From NCBI GenBank assembly GCA_903929195.1, contig CAIYTT010000027.1:1-38604 (forward strand): a DNA stretch of 38,604 bases, given 5' to 3'. A program made the position numbers and the translations under genes. The stretch is from an uncultured Bacteroidota bacterium. GTDB lineage: Bacteria > Bacteroidota > Bacteroidia > Chitinophagales > Chitinophagaceae. Below are positions 7,034 through 16,652 of this stretch, in pieces (position 1 is the first letter of the stretch; every line of letters begins with the position of its first letter). The notes beneath the pieces are model-generated. The model was not told where the DNA came from, did no database searches, and saw only the letters and a program-made list of their open reading frames with translations.

Positions 7034-8080
7034 ATGCCCTCTTCTTCAAAACGTGGTTTAATATTAATGAATTTAGGTTCACCGGATTCTACGAGTGTAA
7101 AAGATGTAAGAAATTATCTTAATGAATTTCTTATGGATGAACGGGTTATTGATATGCCCTATTTATCGAGACTATTATTGGTAAAAGGGATTATTTCACC
7201 TTTCAGAGCATCAAAATCAGCAGAGGCTTATCGTTCTGTATGGACAGAAAAAGGCTCTCCACTTGTTTGCTTAACCAAAGATTTAAAAAATGCAGTTGCA
7301 CTTAAAATAAAAGAGCCGGTAGAAATTTCGATGCGTTATGGCAACCCTACAATGAAAAGTGCTTATGATACACTTGCTGCAAATAACCCGGAATTAGAAG
7401 AAGTAATTTTATTACCTCTCTATCCTCACTATGCAATGTCGAGCTATGAAACGGCAGTAATACATGCAAAAAATGTATTTCAGAGTGGAAAATACAAATT
7501 CAAAATAAAAACCATAAAGCCATTTTATAATAATCCTGATTATATAAATGCTTTATGTAATAGTATAAAGCCCTATTTTAATGACGATAAATACTTACTA
7601 TTCAGCTACCACAGCATACCCGAAAGGCATATACATAAAAGTGACATAACAGGCAATCATTGTTTAAAAACGAATGATTGCTGCATGGTAAATTCGCCGG
7701 CACATAAATATTGTTATAAACACCAATGCTTAGAAACTACCCGTTTAGTGTGCGAAAAATTAGGTATCCTGAAGGAAAAGTATGGTATTTCATTTCAATC
7801 TAAATTAGGAAGAGCAGAATGGTTAAAGCCTTCTACAACAGCTACAATGGAAGAATTACCTGCTAAAGACATTAAAGATATAATGGTAATTTGCCCTGCT
7901 TTTATAAGTGATTGTTTAGAAACATTAGAAGAGGTAGCGATTAGAGAAAGAGAAAATTTTATGAATGCAGGTGGTAAAAGTTTCACTTTTATACCCTGTT
8001 TAAATATTGAAAAAACTTGGGTTGAAACCATTAAAAAATGGATGGAAGAGCCTAATGAAGAATTATTAGAAATTTTGTAA
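7034..8080 (+). CDS. hemH: Ferrochelatase (protoporphyrin/coproporphyrin ferrochelatase)
   Basis: 348 residues. It inserts ferrous iron into the porphyrin ring at the end of heme synthesis. Landmarks are the N-terminal GLILMNLGSPDSTSVKDVR, the segment LPLYPHYAMSSYETAV, and the catalytic-site motif FSYHSIPERHI with His193. A Cys-rich stretch at about residues 210-236 (HCLKTNDCC...YCYKHQC) is typical of Bacteroidota ferrochelatases and could bind a metal or cluster. The C-terminal part VICPAFISDCLETLEEV is conserved. The gene begins about 30 bp after a good promoter and is followed after 10 bp by hemJ, a sensible heme-biosynthesis pair. Confidence 0.96.
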   Translation: MPSSSKRGLILMNLGSPDSTSVKDVRNYLNEFLMDERVIDMPYLSRLLLVKGIISPFRASKSAEAYRSVWTEKGSPLVCLTKDLKNAVALKIKEPVEISMRYGNPTMKSAYDTLAANNPELEEVILLPLYPHYAMSSYETAVIHAKNVFQSGKYKFKIKTIKPFYNNPDYINALCNSIKPYFNDDKYLLFSYHSIPERHIHKSDITGNHCLKTNDCCMVNSPAHKYCYKHQCLETTRLVCEKLGILKEKYGISFQSKLGRAEWLKPSTTATMEELPAKDIKDIMVICPAFISDCLETLEEVAIRERENFMNAGGKSFTFIPCLNIEKTWVETIKKWMEEPNEELLEIL

Positions 8081-8090
8081 TATACACCAC

Positions 8091-8633
8091 ATGTTAGAAT
8101 ATATTAAAGCACTTCATATTATTTTTATTGTTACTTGGTTTAGTGGCATGTTTTATATAGTAAGATTATATATATACAATACCGAAGCTAATGAAAAACA
8201 GGAGCCTGAAAAAAGTATTTTACAAAACCAATTTAATATAATGATTCGCCGCCTGTGGTTCGGTATTACTTGGCCATCGGCAATACTTACTTTAATTTTC
8301 GGGCCGGTTACATTAATGATGAGCGGTTTAATGCCATTGGCATTTTCAGGCAATTGGCTTACTATTAAATTAGTTTTTGTAACCTTATTATATATATATC
8401 ATTTTACCTTACATTCAATTTATAAACAAGAATCAAAAGGAATATTTAAATATTCATCAAATAAATTAAGAATTTGGAATGAGGTTGCCACAATTTTATT
8501 AGTAGCCATTATTATGTTAGTAGTAGTAAAACAAAGTCTTAGTTTTGTTTGGGGTTTGGTAGGTCTTGTTTTATTTATAATATTATTAATGAGTGCAATA
8601 AAAATTTACAAAATAATACGGGGTAAAAAGTAA
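8091..8633 (+). CDS. hemJ: Protoporphyrinogen IX oxidase HemJ (CopD/UPF0093 family)
   Basis: 180 residues with four to five membrane helices. The N-terminal signature ALHIIFIVTWFSGMFYIVRL is that of HemJ, with His9 and Arg25 in the conserved positions, and NWLTIKLVFV (Lys93) followed by YIYHF in the middle helix region. HemJ oxidises protoporphyrinogen IX to protoporphyrin IX in organisms lacking HemG or HemY. Placement 10 bp after ferrochelatase supports the assignment over other CopD-like proteins. The C-terminal ~40 residues form an extra hydrophobic stretch (SFVWGLVGLVLFIILLMSA) ending with basic residues. Confidence 0.88.
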   Translation: MLEYIKALHIIFIVTWFSGMFYIVRLYIYNTEANEKQEPEKSILQNQFNIMIRRLWFGITWPSAILTLIFGPVTLMMSGLMPLAFSGNWLTIKLVFVTLLYIYHFTLHSIYKQESKGIFKYSSNKLRIWNEVATILLVAIIMLVVVKQSLSFVWGLVGLVLFIILLMSAIKIYKIIRGKK

Positions 8634-9043
8634 CTCATTGCAGATAATTATACAGTAAACATAAAATGAATACCGAGGGATGATATTATTATAGCAATAT
8701 AAAATACAAAATGCTACAAACCTAGAATGGGTTATATTATTTGCCCCTGTATTTTAAAATAACATCACCCATTCTGGGTTTTGTGTTATTGAAATTAACA
8801 TTTTCTATAATAATATCATCCTTTCAGGATTTTGAAAAGAGAATATTTCCCTTTTAGTTTGTTAGACTGATTTGATTCTTATTTTTTGTCAATTACAATA
8901 GGTAGTACTAATTTTTTTTGAAGATTTTTTATAGCTATTTTTGTATAAATTTAAAGGAAACACAAATGATATAATTTATTTATACCTTCCTTTAACTCAT
9001 ATATTTTATTTTTACACAAACACAGTAAGGAACATTTAATACT
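8634..9043. other. Gene-free stretch between hemJ and leuS
   Basis: 410 bp without a supported coding frame. It holds the palindromic element at 8678-8821; the rest, up to leuS, is very AT-rich and should carry the leuS promoter, though I could not place a convincing -33/-7 pair. Confidence 0.7.
8678..8821. repeat. MITE-like element with terminal and internal inverted repeats
   Basis: A perfect 17-bp inverted repeat, GGATGATATTATTATAG (8678-8694) and its complement (8805-8821), encloses 110 bp. Inside, CCTAGAATGGGT (8721-8732) pairs with ACCCATTCTGGG (8767-8778) apart from one base. Each inner arm can also fold on itself (AACC...GGTT and ACCC...GGGT). No coding capacity. The layout suggests a non-autonomous palindromic repeat of the kind interspersed in Bacteroidota genomes; copy number cannot be seen here. 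Confidence 0.75.
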
Positions 9044-12034
9044 ATGGAATATAATTTTGCTGATATTGAGGGAAGAGCAAAAGAAAAGTGGGCAAAAGAA
9101 AAGGTTTATAAAGTAAGCAATGAGAGTACTAAAGAAAAGTTTTATATTTTAGATATGTTTCCATATCCAAGTGGTGCAGGCTTACATGTTGGCCACCCAT
9201 TAGGATATATTGCATCGGATATTTATGCCCGATATAAAAGGTTAAAGGGATATAACGTTTTACACCCAATGGGTTTTGATGCATTTGGGCTACCTGCCGA
9301 ACAATATGCTTTAGAAACAGGGCAACATCCGGCTGTAACAACCGAAAAAAACATAAAACGTTATAGAGAACAATTAGACAATATAGGTTTTTGTTATGAT
9401 TGGGATAGACAAGTACAAACATCTGACCCAAAATATTATAAATGGACACAATGGATTTTTCTTCAACTTTTTAATAGTTGGTACGATAGGTCTAAAAATA
9501 AAACAAAACCAATAAGTGAATTAATTGAACTATTCACAAAAGAAGGAAACATAAATTATCCTTGCCCTGATAATGACTTACTTCATTTTGATGCTATTGA
9601 ATGGGTTAATTATACAGAAAAAGAGAAAAGAGCAATTTTAATGCAATATCGCATTGCTTATCAAGGATATGCAGAAGTATGGTGGTGCGAAAATTTAGGA
9701 ACTGTACTCGCTAATGATGAGGTAGTAAACGGAGTATCGGAAAGAGGAGGCTTCCCGGTAGAGAAAAAAAATATGAGGCAATGGTTTTTAAGAATAACCG
9801 AATATGCCGAAAGACTTTTAAATAGTCTTGACAAGTTAGAATGGAGCGATGCAATGAAAGAAATGCAACGCAACTGGATTGGGAAAAGTAATGGAATGGA
9901 AATTAAATTTCAGATTGCATTTAATATTGAAACAGAAAATGATGAAAATATTGATTTAGAAAAATTAGATATTAATAAAAAAGCATCTATACATACACCT
10001 GAAATTAAAGTTTTTACCACAAGACCTGATACAATAATGGGTGTAGATTTTATGGTTTTAGCACCCGAACACGAACTATTGGCAACAATAACTACCAATG
10101 AACATAAAACCGATTTAAATAATTATATTCAATATGTAAAAAGCAGGTCGGAAAGAGAGCGTATTAGTGATGTAAAACAAATTACAGGCTGTTTTACAGG
10201 TAATTATGTAATTCATCCTTTAACACATAAAAAAATACCTATTTGGGTTTCAGAATATGTACTTGCCGGATATGGTACAGGTGCTATTATGGGTGTGCCA
10301 TGTGGTGATGACAGAGACCATGCTTTTGCAAAACATTTTAAAATACCAATTACAAATATTTTCGGCATAAAATATACAGGCGAAAAAGCTTATACCGAAA
10401 AAACAGGTACCATAAATAATAGTGGCATTTTAGATGGCATGAGTATTCAGGAAGCCGGTATTGCTGCAATGAAGGCTCTTGCTAAAGTAGGACAAAAAAA
10501 GACAAATTTTAAGTTAAGAGATGCCGGTTTCAGTAGGCAGCGCTATTGGGGTGAGCCATTTCCTATTATTTATCGTGATGGCATACCTTATGGAACAGAT
10601 GAAATTACAGATGTAACATCTCAAAATAAAAATACTGAATCTATTTTTGATTTGCCGGTAGAATTACCAATGGTTAAACAATATAAACCGGGTCCTGACG
10701 GGCAAGGACCATTAGCAAATATTATAGACTGGGTAAATACTGATTACGGTACAAGGGAAACAAATACTATGCCCGGCTATGCCGGTAGCAGTTGGTACTT
10801 TCTAAGATACATGGACCCCCATAACGACCATGTGTTTGCAGACCGAAAGGCAACGGATTATTGGCAACAAGTTGACTTATATGTTGGCGGTACAGAACAT
10901 GCAGTAGGACATTTACTCTATTCAAGAATGTGGACAAAAGCACTTTATGATTTAGGGCATATAGGATTTGACGAACCATTTAAAAAATTATTGAACCAAG
11001 GCATGATACAAGGAAAATCTTATTTTACAGACTCCTTTTATGCTTTTGAAGAAGAAACTAATGAAAAGGTACTATTTCTAATTTCTCACAATAGAGCAAT
11101 TAATTTTGAAAAACCTTTTGTATGGAATGAAAAAAAATACAAAAAAAGCCCCGGAAGTAATGAATTTAGATTAAGAAATGCACATTTTTTTGTTGACGCA
11201 AAAGGTAGGCTTACAAAAACAAGCTTTAAAGATTTAATATTATTTGAAGGAGCAAAAGAAAGTGAGGTTGATTATCTATTAAATTTAGTTATATGGAATG
11301 GCAAAACAGAAGACGATGAATGGTATATATTATGTAATTCAGAAATAGAAAAAATGTCTAAATCGAAGCATAATGTAGTTACTCCAGATGATATTGTAAA
11401 TGATTTTGGAGCTGATACATTTAGAATGTATGAAATGTTTTTAGGTCCTATTGAAATGAGCAAACCATGGGATACAAAAGGTATTGAAGGCGTGCATAGA
11501 TTTTTAAAGAAATTTTGGAGGCAATTTTTTGATGAGCAAAAAGGATGGGTAATTAATGATGAAACACCAACCAATGAAGAACTAAGGATTTTACATAAAG
11601 CAATAAAAAAAATTGGCGAGGATATGGAACGCTTTTCGTTCAACACATCTGTAAGCCAATTTATGATAACCATAAATGAATTAGCAGCAATAAATTGTCG
11701 TAAAAAAGCAATATGGCAACAAATAGTAATACTTATTTGCCCTTATGCACCACATATTGCCGAAGAATTATGGCGTTACTTAGGTAATACCAATAGCGTT
11801 ATTGATGCAAGTTTTCCTGTATGTGAAGAAAGTTATTTAATAGAATCAACAAAAATTTATCCGGTTGCTGTAAACGGAAAACCGAGAATAGAATTGGAAT
11901 TTCCGCTTGATGCCGAACAAAGCTATATAGAAGCAACAGTATTAGCAAACGATGTAATACAAAAATGGATGGAAGGCAAGCCGGCAAAAAAAGTAATTTT
12001 CGTAAAAGGAAAAATGATTAACATAGTTATATAA
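9044..12034 (+). CDS. leuS: Leucyl-tRNA synthetase
   Basis: 996 residues, longer than the roughly 860 of the E. coli enzyme. It charges tRNA-Leu. The class I HIGH motif appears as HVGH in PYPSGAGLHVGHPLGY near residue 47 and KMSKS in EKMSKSKHNVVTPDD near residue 770. The editing (CP1) domain is recognisable by TTRPDTIMGVDFMVLAPEH and later YVLAGYGTGAIMGVP with DDRDHAFA. Two additions explain the length: an insert around residues 150-190 before the YRIAYQGYAEVWWCE segment, and about 90 residues between GMIQGKSYF and KMSKS. Such inserts are usual in Bacteroidota LeuS. It appears to be transcribed alone, ending in a strong hairpin. Confidence 0.97.
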   Translation: MEYNFADIEGRAKEKWAKEKVYKVSNESTKEKFYILDMFPYPSGAGLHVGHPLGYIASDIYARYKRLKGYNVLHPMGFDAFGLPAEQYALETGQHPAVTTEKNIKRYREQLDNIGFCYDWDRQVQTSDPKYYKWTQWIFLQLFNSWYDRSKNKTKPISELIELFTKEGNINYPCPDNDLLHFDAIEWVNYTEKEKRAILMQYRIAYQGYAEVWWCENLGTVLANDEVVNGVSERGGFPVEKKNMRQWFLRITEYAERLLNSLDKLEWSDAMKEMQRNWIGKSNGMEIKFQIAFNIETENDENIDLEKLDINKKASIHTPEIKVFTTRPDTIMGVDFMVLAPEHELLATITTNEHKTDLNNYIQYVKSRSERERISDVKQITGCFTGNYVIHPLTHKKIPIWVSEYVLAGYGTGAIMGVPCGDDRDHAFAKHFKIPITNIFGIKYTGEKAYTEKTGTINNSGILDGMSIQEAGIAAMKALAKVGQKKTNFKLRDAGFSRQRYWGEPFPIIYRDGIPYGTDEITDVTSQNKNTESIFDLPVELPMVKQYKPGPDGQGPLANIIDWVNTDYGTRETNTMPGYAGSSWYFLRYMDPHNDHVFADRKATDYWQQVDLYVGGTEHAVGHLLYSRMWTKALYDLGHIGFDEPFKKLLNQGMIQGKSYFTDSFYAFEEETNEKVLFLISHNRAINFEKPFVWNEKKYKKSPGSNEFRLRNAHFFVDAKGRLTKTSFKDLILFEGAKESEVDYLLNLVIWNGKTEDDEWYILCNSEIEKMSKSKHNVVTPDDIVNDFGADTFRMYEMFLGPIEMSKPWDTKGIEGVHRFLKKFWRQFFDEQKGWVINDETPTNEELRILHKAIKKIGEDMERFSFNTSVSQFMITINELAAINCRKKAIWQQIVILICPYAPHIAEELWRYLGNTNSVIDASFPVCEESYLIESTKIYPVAVNGKPRIELEFPLDAEQSYIEATVLANDVIQKWMEGKPAKKVIFVKGKMINIVI

Positions 12035-12080
12035 TATTTATGCAACTATTTTTTTGTTTGTACCCAAAGATTTCTATTGA

Positions 12081-12132
12081 AAAAGACGTCTATTATACAA
12101 GACAATTATGTCTTCTTTAATAGATGTCTTTT
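12081..12132 (+). terminator. leuS terminator abutting the next gene
   Basis: A 15-bp stem, AAAAGACGTCTATTA (12081-12095) with TAATAGATGTCTTTT (12118-12132), has one mismatch, and an inner 6-bp stem AAGACA/TGTCTT (12099-12104 with 12109-12114) sits inside it. It lies 46 bp after leuS and ends on the base before the ATG at 12133. Confidence 0.7.
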
Positions 12133-13521
12133 ATGAATAATCAATTACTTTCTAATCAAAATTCATTCAACTTAAGATATTCACTTCTTTTACTAAGTGT
12201 ATTGTTTTTTTCTACTAACACAAAAGCACAAATCATAAATACTATAGCAGGGAACGGTATTTCCGGTTATTCCGGTAATGGTGGTGCAGCAACACTATCA
12301 AATATTTCAGAACCATTATTGATATGTTTTGATGCTTTGGGTAATCTCTATTTTTCGGAATATGGAAATAATGTAATTAGGAAAATAAATACTTCAGGTA
12401 TTATAACTACGGTTGCAGGAAAAGATACTGCAGGTTATTCAGGAGATAATGGGCAAGCAACAAATGCAAAATTAAATTCTCCAATTGGTGTAGCTGTTGA
12501 TGACTCCCAAAATATATATATTGCCGACAAAAGAAATCATGTTATTCGTAAAGTGAATTCAGTTGGTATTATTTCTACAATTGCAGGTACCGGTATTGCC
12601 GGCTTTTTAGGCGATGGTGGCAGAGGTGATTCTGCACAACTTAACAATCCCAGCGATTTGGCAATTGATAGACAAGGCAACTTAATCATTGGCGATGAAT
12701 ATAATTCTGCCATTAGAAAATTAAACTTAACCACAGGTATTATTACTACTATTGCAGGTATGCTTGATAGTCCGGGATATACAGGTAATAATGGACCGGC
12801 TACAAATGCAAAAATCGGAGATATATTTGGCTTTAGAATAGATAAATTTGGTAATTTATTTATTGCAGAATCCTATCCGCAACATATAATTCGTAAAATA
12901 GACACCAATGGAATAATATCATTAATTGCAGGCAATGACAGTTCTACTTTTGTAGGCGATGGTATGCCGGCAACTGCAACGAATATAGCAGGTCCTGGCG
13001 ATATAGCCATAGACGACTCGGGTAATGTCTATTTTTCAACACAATATGCAAATGTTGTGCGTAAAGTAAATACTGCCGGAATACTAAGTACCTATGCAGG
13101 TAATTATTCTTTGGGCTTTTCAGGTGATGGCGGACCGGCAACATCTGCAAAATTAAATTCACCATTAGGCTTGGCAATAGATACAACAGGAAATATGTAT
13201 CTTGCAGATGCAGGTAATAACAGAATAAGAAAAATTACTACTTTTAACTTGAATATTGCTTCTATAGCAAGAGAAGCTGAGATTAAAATATATCCCAACC
13301 CAAGCAGTGGTATTTTTTATATTGAAAATTTCAAATCATCCGATTGGGTAAATATAAAAGTAAACACACTATCCGGTACACCTATATATGATAAACGGAT
13401 TTTAAATAATTCAGGATTATTATCAGTAAACTTAAGCCATAATATTAAGAATGGAATATACCTATTAACTATTTCAGATTGCTGTAACAGTAAAACTCTT
13501 TTTATTACCATAAATAGATAA
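12133..13521 (+). CDS. Secreted NHL-repeat beta-propeller protein with T9SS sorting domain
   Basis: 462 residues from the ATG at 12133. An ATG at 12124 is in frame but falls within the leuS terminator stem, so the later start is preferred. A signal peptide follows (hydrophobic SLLLLSVLFFSTNTKAQ). About six NHL-type blades repeat the pattern T(I/V)AGxGxxGxxGDGGxAxxAxLxxPxGVAVDxxGNIYIADxxNxxIRKI. After residue ~380 comes a T9SS domain with KIYPNPSSGIFYIEN and NGIYLLTISD. The propeller likely mediates binding at the cell surface; no catalytic motif is visible. It is unrelated to its neighbours leuS and nuoM and is probably a separate transcript. Confidence 0.88.
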   Translation: MNNQLLSNQNSFNLRYSLLLLSVLFFSTNTKAQIINTIAGNGISGYSGNGGAATLSNISEPLLICFDALGNLYFSEYGNNVIRKINTSGIITTVAGKDTAGYSGDNGQATNAKLNSPIGVAVDDSQNIYIADKRNHVIRKVNSVGIISTIAGTGIAGFLGDGGRGDSAQLNNPSDLAIDRQGNLIIGDEYNSAIRKLNLTTGIITTIAGMLDSPGYTGNNGPATNAKIGDIFGFRIDKFGNLFIAESYPQHIIRKIDTNGIISLIAGNDSSTFVGDGMPATATNIAGPGDIAIDDSGNVYFSTQYANVVRKVNTAGILSTYAGNYSLGFSGDGGPATSAKLNSPLGLAIDTTGNMYLADAGNNRIRKITTFNLNIASIAREAEIKIYPNPSSGIFYIENFKSSDWVNIKVNTLSGTPIYDKRILNNSGLLSVNLSHNIKNGIYLLTISDCCNSKTLFITINR

Positions 13522-13721
13522 AGGAACAATGAAATATAAAGATATAAAGGTTATTTGTAGATAAATGAATACTATATATTTCAATTTTTCTTAGTATTAG
13601 GGCAATAATTAAATTTGTTTTTAATTACAAAGTGTAAGTATTGAAAATTTACACGAAAACATTTTACCTTTATGCCATTATTGCATAAAGCGGTAATTAA
13701 CCATACTGTTTTACAACAAAC

Positions 13722-15230
13722 ATGTTCGACTTATCCATACTATTATTCATACCTTTGATTACAGCAATCGGGGTATTATTTTGTAAAAATAATTCACAAG
13801 TAAAATGGGTTGCACTTTCGGGTTCTACGGTACAACTATTATTTTGTGTAGAACTACTAAAAATATATTGGGAACAACGAACGGCAGGAAATACCATTCA
13901 AATGCTTTTCCAGCAACGTATCAGTTGGTTTAAACCATTAAATATAGAATACTATATTGGTGTTGACGGCATTTCTATTGCTATGATATTACTTACTGCT
14001 TTTGTTGTATTTGCAGGTATTCTTATTTCCTGGAAGATTGACAAACTAACAAAAGAGTTTTTCTTTTTACTTATCCTTTTAAGTGTTGGTGCTTATGGTT
14101 TTTTCATCTCACTTGATTTGTTTACCATGTTCTTTTTCTTAGAAGTTGCGGTAATACCCAAATTCTTATTAATTGGCATTTGGGGAAGCGGCAAAAAAGA
14201 AAATAGTGCCATGAAACTTGCATTAATGCTTATGGGCGGCTCGGCATTAGTTTTAATTGGCTTACTTTGTTTATATTTTAATACTCATACAGTTACCGGA
14301 CAACATACATTCGATTTATTGGCAATTGCAAATATGCATCTGCCAATTGAAGTACAACGTTTTATTTTTCCTTTAATGTTTTTTGGGTTTGGTGTTTTTA
14401 CTGCAATATTTCCTTTTCATACTTGGGCACCAGATGGGCATTCTTCTGCACCAACAGCGGCATCCATGTTTTTAGCAGGCATTTCTATGAAATTGGGTGG
14501 GTATGGTTGTTTGCGTGTTGCTGCCTATTTATTGCCGGAAGCCGCACATGAATATTCGTGGATAATAATTCTTGTTTCTACAATAGCTATCATTTACGGT
14601 GCATTTGCTACATTAATGCAAACAGATTTAAAATACATCAATGCCTATTCTTCTGTAAGCCATTGCGGGTTCGTATTGTTTGGAATAGGTATGTTGAACC
14701 AAACATCTATAAATGGTGCTGTTATGCAAATGGTTTCTCATGGCGTTATGACAGCCCTATTCTTCGGTGCAATCGGCATGATATACGAGCGTACACATAC
14801 CCGAATGGTAGCCCAATTAGGTGGCTTATTGAAAGTAATGCCTTTTATTATTACTGTTTTTGTAATTGCCGGCTTATGTTCATTAGGCTTACCCGGTTTC
14901 AGTGGTTTTGTTGCCGAAATGACCGTTTTTATGGGTGCTTGGCAAAGACCGGAAACTTACAATAGAATTGCTACCGTGCTTGCATGTGCATCAATTGTAG
15001 TTACTGCTGTATATATTTTGCGTGCAGTAGGTGCAACTGGAATGGGACCAATAAAAAATAAAGAATTTCTTACTTTTAAAGATGCAACATGGACAGAAAG
15101 ATTAGCCTCTATATCCTTAATATCATGTTTATTGCTTATAGGTATTGCACCTTTTTTATTGACTAATTTAATATCGCCTGATACAAAAATAATTATGGAT
15201 AATATTGCAAGAACTGCAATATTAAAATAA
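13722..15230 (+). CDS. nuoM: NADH-quinone oxidoreductase subunit M
   Basis: 502 residues, about 13-14 membrane helices. This is an antiporter-like, proton-pumping subunit of respiratory complex I. Key residues of the family are present: Glu141 in FFFLEVAVIPKFLLIGIWG and Lys257 in ASMFLAGISMKLGGYG, with FPFHTWAPDGHSSAPTA just before. The start ATG gives FDLSILLFIPLITAIG, as expected. It is followed after 11 bp by nuoN. The usual upstream genes nuoA-L are absent; a secreted NHL protein lies upstream with a 200-bp gap, so M and N form a separate piece here or the boundary of a split operon. Confidence 0.95.
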   Translation: MFDLSILLFIPLITAIGVLFCKNNSQVKWVALSGSTVQLLFCVELLKIYWEQRTAGNTIQMLFQQRISWFKPLNIEYYIGVDGISIAMILLTAFVVFAGILISWKIDKLTKEFFFLLILLSVGAYGFFISLDLFTMFFFLEVAVIPKFLLIGIWGSGKKENSAMKLALMLMGGSALVLIGLLCLYFNTHTVTGQHTFDLLAIANMHLPIEVQRFIFPLMFFGFGVFTAIFPFHTWAPDGHSSAPTAASMFLAGISMKLGGYGCLRVAAYLLPEAAHEYSWIIILVSTIAIIYGAFATLMQTDLKYINAYSSVSHCGFVLFGIGMLNQTSINGAVMQMVSHGVMTALFFGAIGMIYERTHTRMVAQLGGLLKVMPFIITVFVIAGLCSLGLPGFSGFVAEMTVFMGAWQRPETYNRIATVLACASIVVTAVYILRAVGATGMGPIKNKEFLTFKDATWTERLASISLISCLLLIGIAPFLLTNLISPDTKIIMDNIARTAILK

Positions 15231-15241
15231 AATATTAGAAT

Positions 15242-16651
15242 ATGAATTTTGATGCATTTATTTTAATGAAATCAGAAATGAGTTTAACACTCATTATCTT
15301 CTTTTTACTTATTCTTAAAGTTTGGGACGGAATAAAAGACAATACTGCTTTATTACACGTAGTAAATTTTTTACTTTTAATTAATCTTATTACCGGTTTT
15401 TTTGGTAATACCGACGGGAGTTTATTTAGCGGTATGTTTCATACAAATAATACCATCTATCTAGAAAAAAACATACTTAAATTAGGTATGTTTATTATTT
15501 CACTTCAATCATTCGATTGGCTTAAAAACCATAAACACCTACTTGAGTTTTATATTTTAATGCTGTGTACGCTACTTGGTATGGATTTTATGATATCAAG
15601 CAATAATTTTTTAATGTTCTTTTTGGGTCTTGAGCTATCAAGCATACCACTTGCTGCACTTGCAAACTTCGACCTTGAAAAAAGAAAATCATCAGAATCT
15701 GCACTTAAAATGATTTTATCATCAGCATTTGCATCTGCAATTATGCTATTTGGTATTAGTATTTTATATGGTGTTACAGGTACACTTGATTTTACAGAAA
15801 TGGCGCCTTTATTAACAACAAGTCAACTCTCCATTTTAGCATTTTTATTTGTATTTGCCGGTTTTGCTTTCAAACTTTCATCTGTTCCCTTTCATTTATG
15901 GACGGCAGATGTATATGAAGGTGCGCCTGTTTCCGTAACATCTTATTTATCAGTAATATCTAAAGGCTCTATCGTTTTTATTTTTATTACTATTTTATTC
16001 CAATTATTTAAAAGCTATGACACTATATGGGTTAATGTATTAAATATTTCACTTTTACTATCTATAACAATTGGGAATCTATTTGCAATGCGACAAGAAA
16101 ACATAAAAAGATTCTTGGCATTTTCTTCTATTGCACAAATGGGATATATTTTACTGGCACTAACGAATGGAACCCAAACAGGCGAAAGTGCTGCAATATT
16201 TTTCCTATTGGTATATACTTTCTCTAACTTAGGTGCTTTTGGTGTTGTTGCATTATTATCGGCAGAAACAGGAAAAGAAACGATAAGCGACATGAAAGGA
16301 TTTTATGTAAATAACAAATTTGCAAGTTGGGTTATGGCAATTTGCTTATTTTCTTTAGCGGGAATACCGCCTACTGCGGGTTTTTTTGCAAAAATGTTTT
16401 TAGTTACAGCAGGTGCCGAAAAAGGTAATTATACTGTAATCTCAATTGCTGTCCTTAATATGGTTGTATCACTTTATTATTATTTAAGAATAATAAAAGC
16501 AATATTTATAGACAAACCCGATACTCCATTAGCAAAACTAAATGGGAGTATGATGATGAAAATCTCATTCGTAATTTGTATTTCGGGTGCAATTATTATG
16601 GGCTTTGCAAGTAACTTATTTGAATATATAAATACAATAACGGGAAAATAA
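15242..16651 (+). CDS. nuoN: NADH-quinone oxidoreductase subunit N
   Basis: 469 residues, highly hydrophobic with about 14 helices. Family markers are LGLELSSIPLAALANFD, the lysine in FAFKLSSVPFHLWTADVYEGAP, the segment NIKRFLAFSSIAQMGYILLAL and LAGIPPTAGFFAKMF. It is the third antiporter-like subunit of complex I. In this lineage electrons go to menaquinone, which fits mqnE elsewhere in the window. It sits 11 bp after nuoM and one base before the next small gene. Confidence 0.95.
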   Translation: MNFDAFILMKSEMSLTLIIFFLLILKVWDGIKDNTALLHVVNFLLLINLITGFFGNTDGSLFSGMFHTNNTIYLEKNILKLGMFIISLQSFDWLKNHKHLLEFYILMLCTLLGMDFMISSNNFLMFFLGLELSSIPLAALANFDLEKRKSSESALKMILSSAFASAIMLFGISILYGVTGTLDFTEMAPLLTTSQLSILAFLFVFAGFAFKLSSVPFHLWTADVYEGAPVSVTSYLSVISKGSIVFIFITILFQLFKSYDTIWVNVLNISLLLSITIGNLFAMRQENIKRFLAFSSIAQMGYILLALTNGTQTGESAAIFFLLVYTFSNLGAFGVVALLSAETGKETISDMKGFYVNNKFASWVMAICLFSLAGIPPTAGFFAKMFLVTAGAEKGNYTVISIAVLNMVVSLYYYLRIIKAIFIDKPDTPLAKLNGSMMMKISFVICISGAIIMGFASNLFEYINTITGK

Positions 16652-16652
16652 T

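Noticed and set aside
12124-12132. ATG at 12124 as start of the NHL protein
   Set aside because: It lies within the 3' arm of the leuS terminator; the ATG at 12133 immediately after the stem gives a normal signal peptide.
13668-13690. Short hairpin CTTTATGC/GCATAAAG before nuoM
   Set aside because: An 8-bp AT-rich stem without T-tract is too weak to call a terminator or regulator.
14558-14965. 135-codon frame inside nuoM
   Set aside because: It lies entirely within the well-supported nuoM frame and its translation is Cys/Tyr/Asn-rich without domain features.
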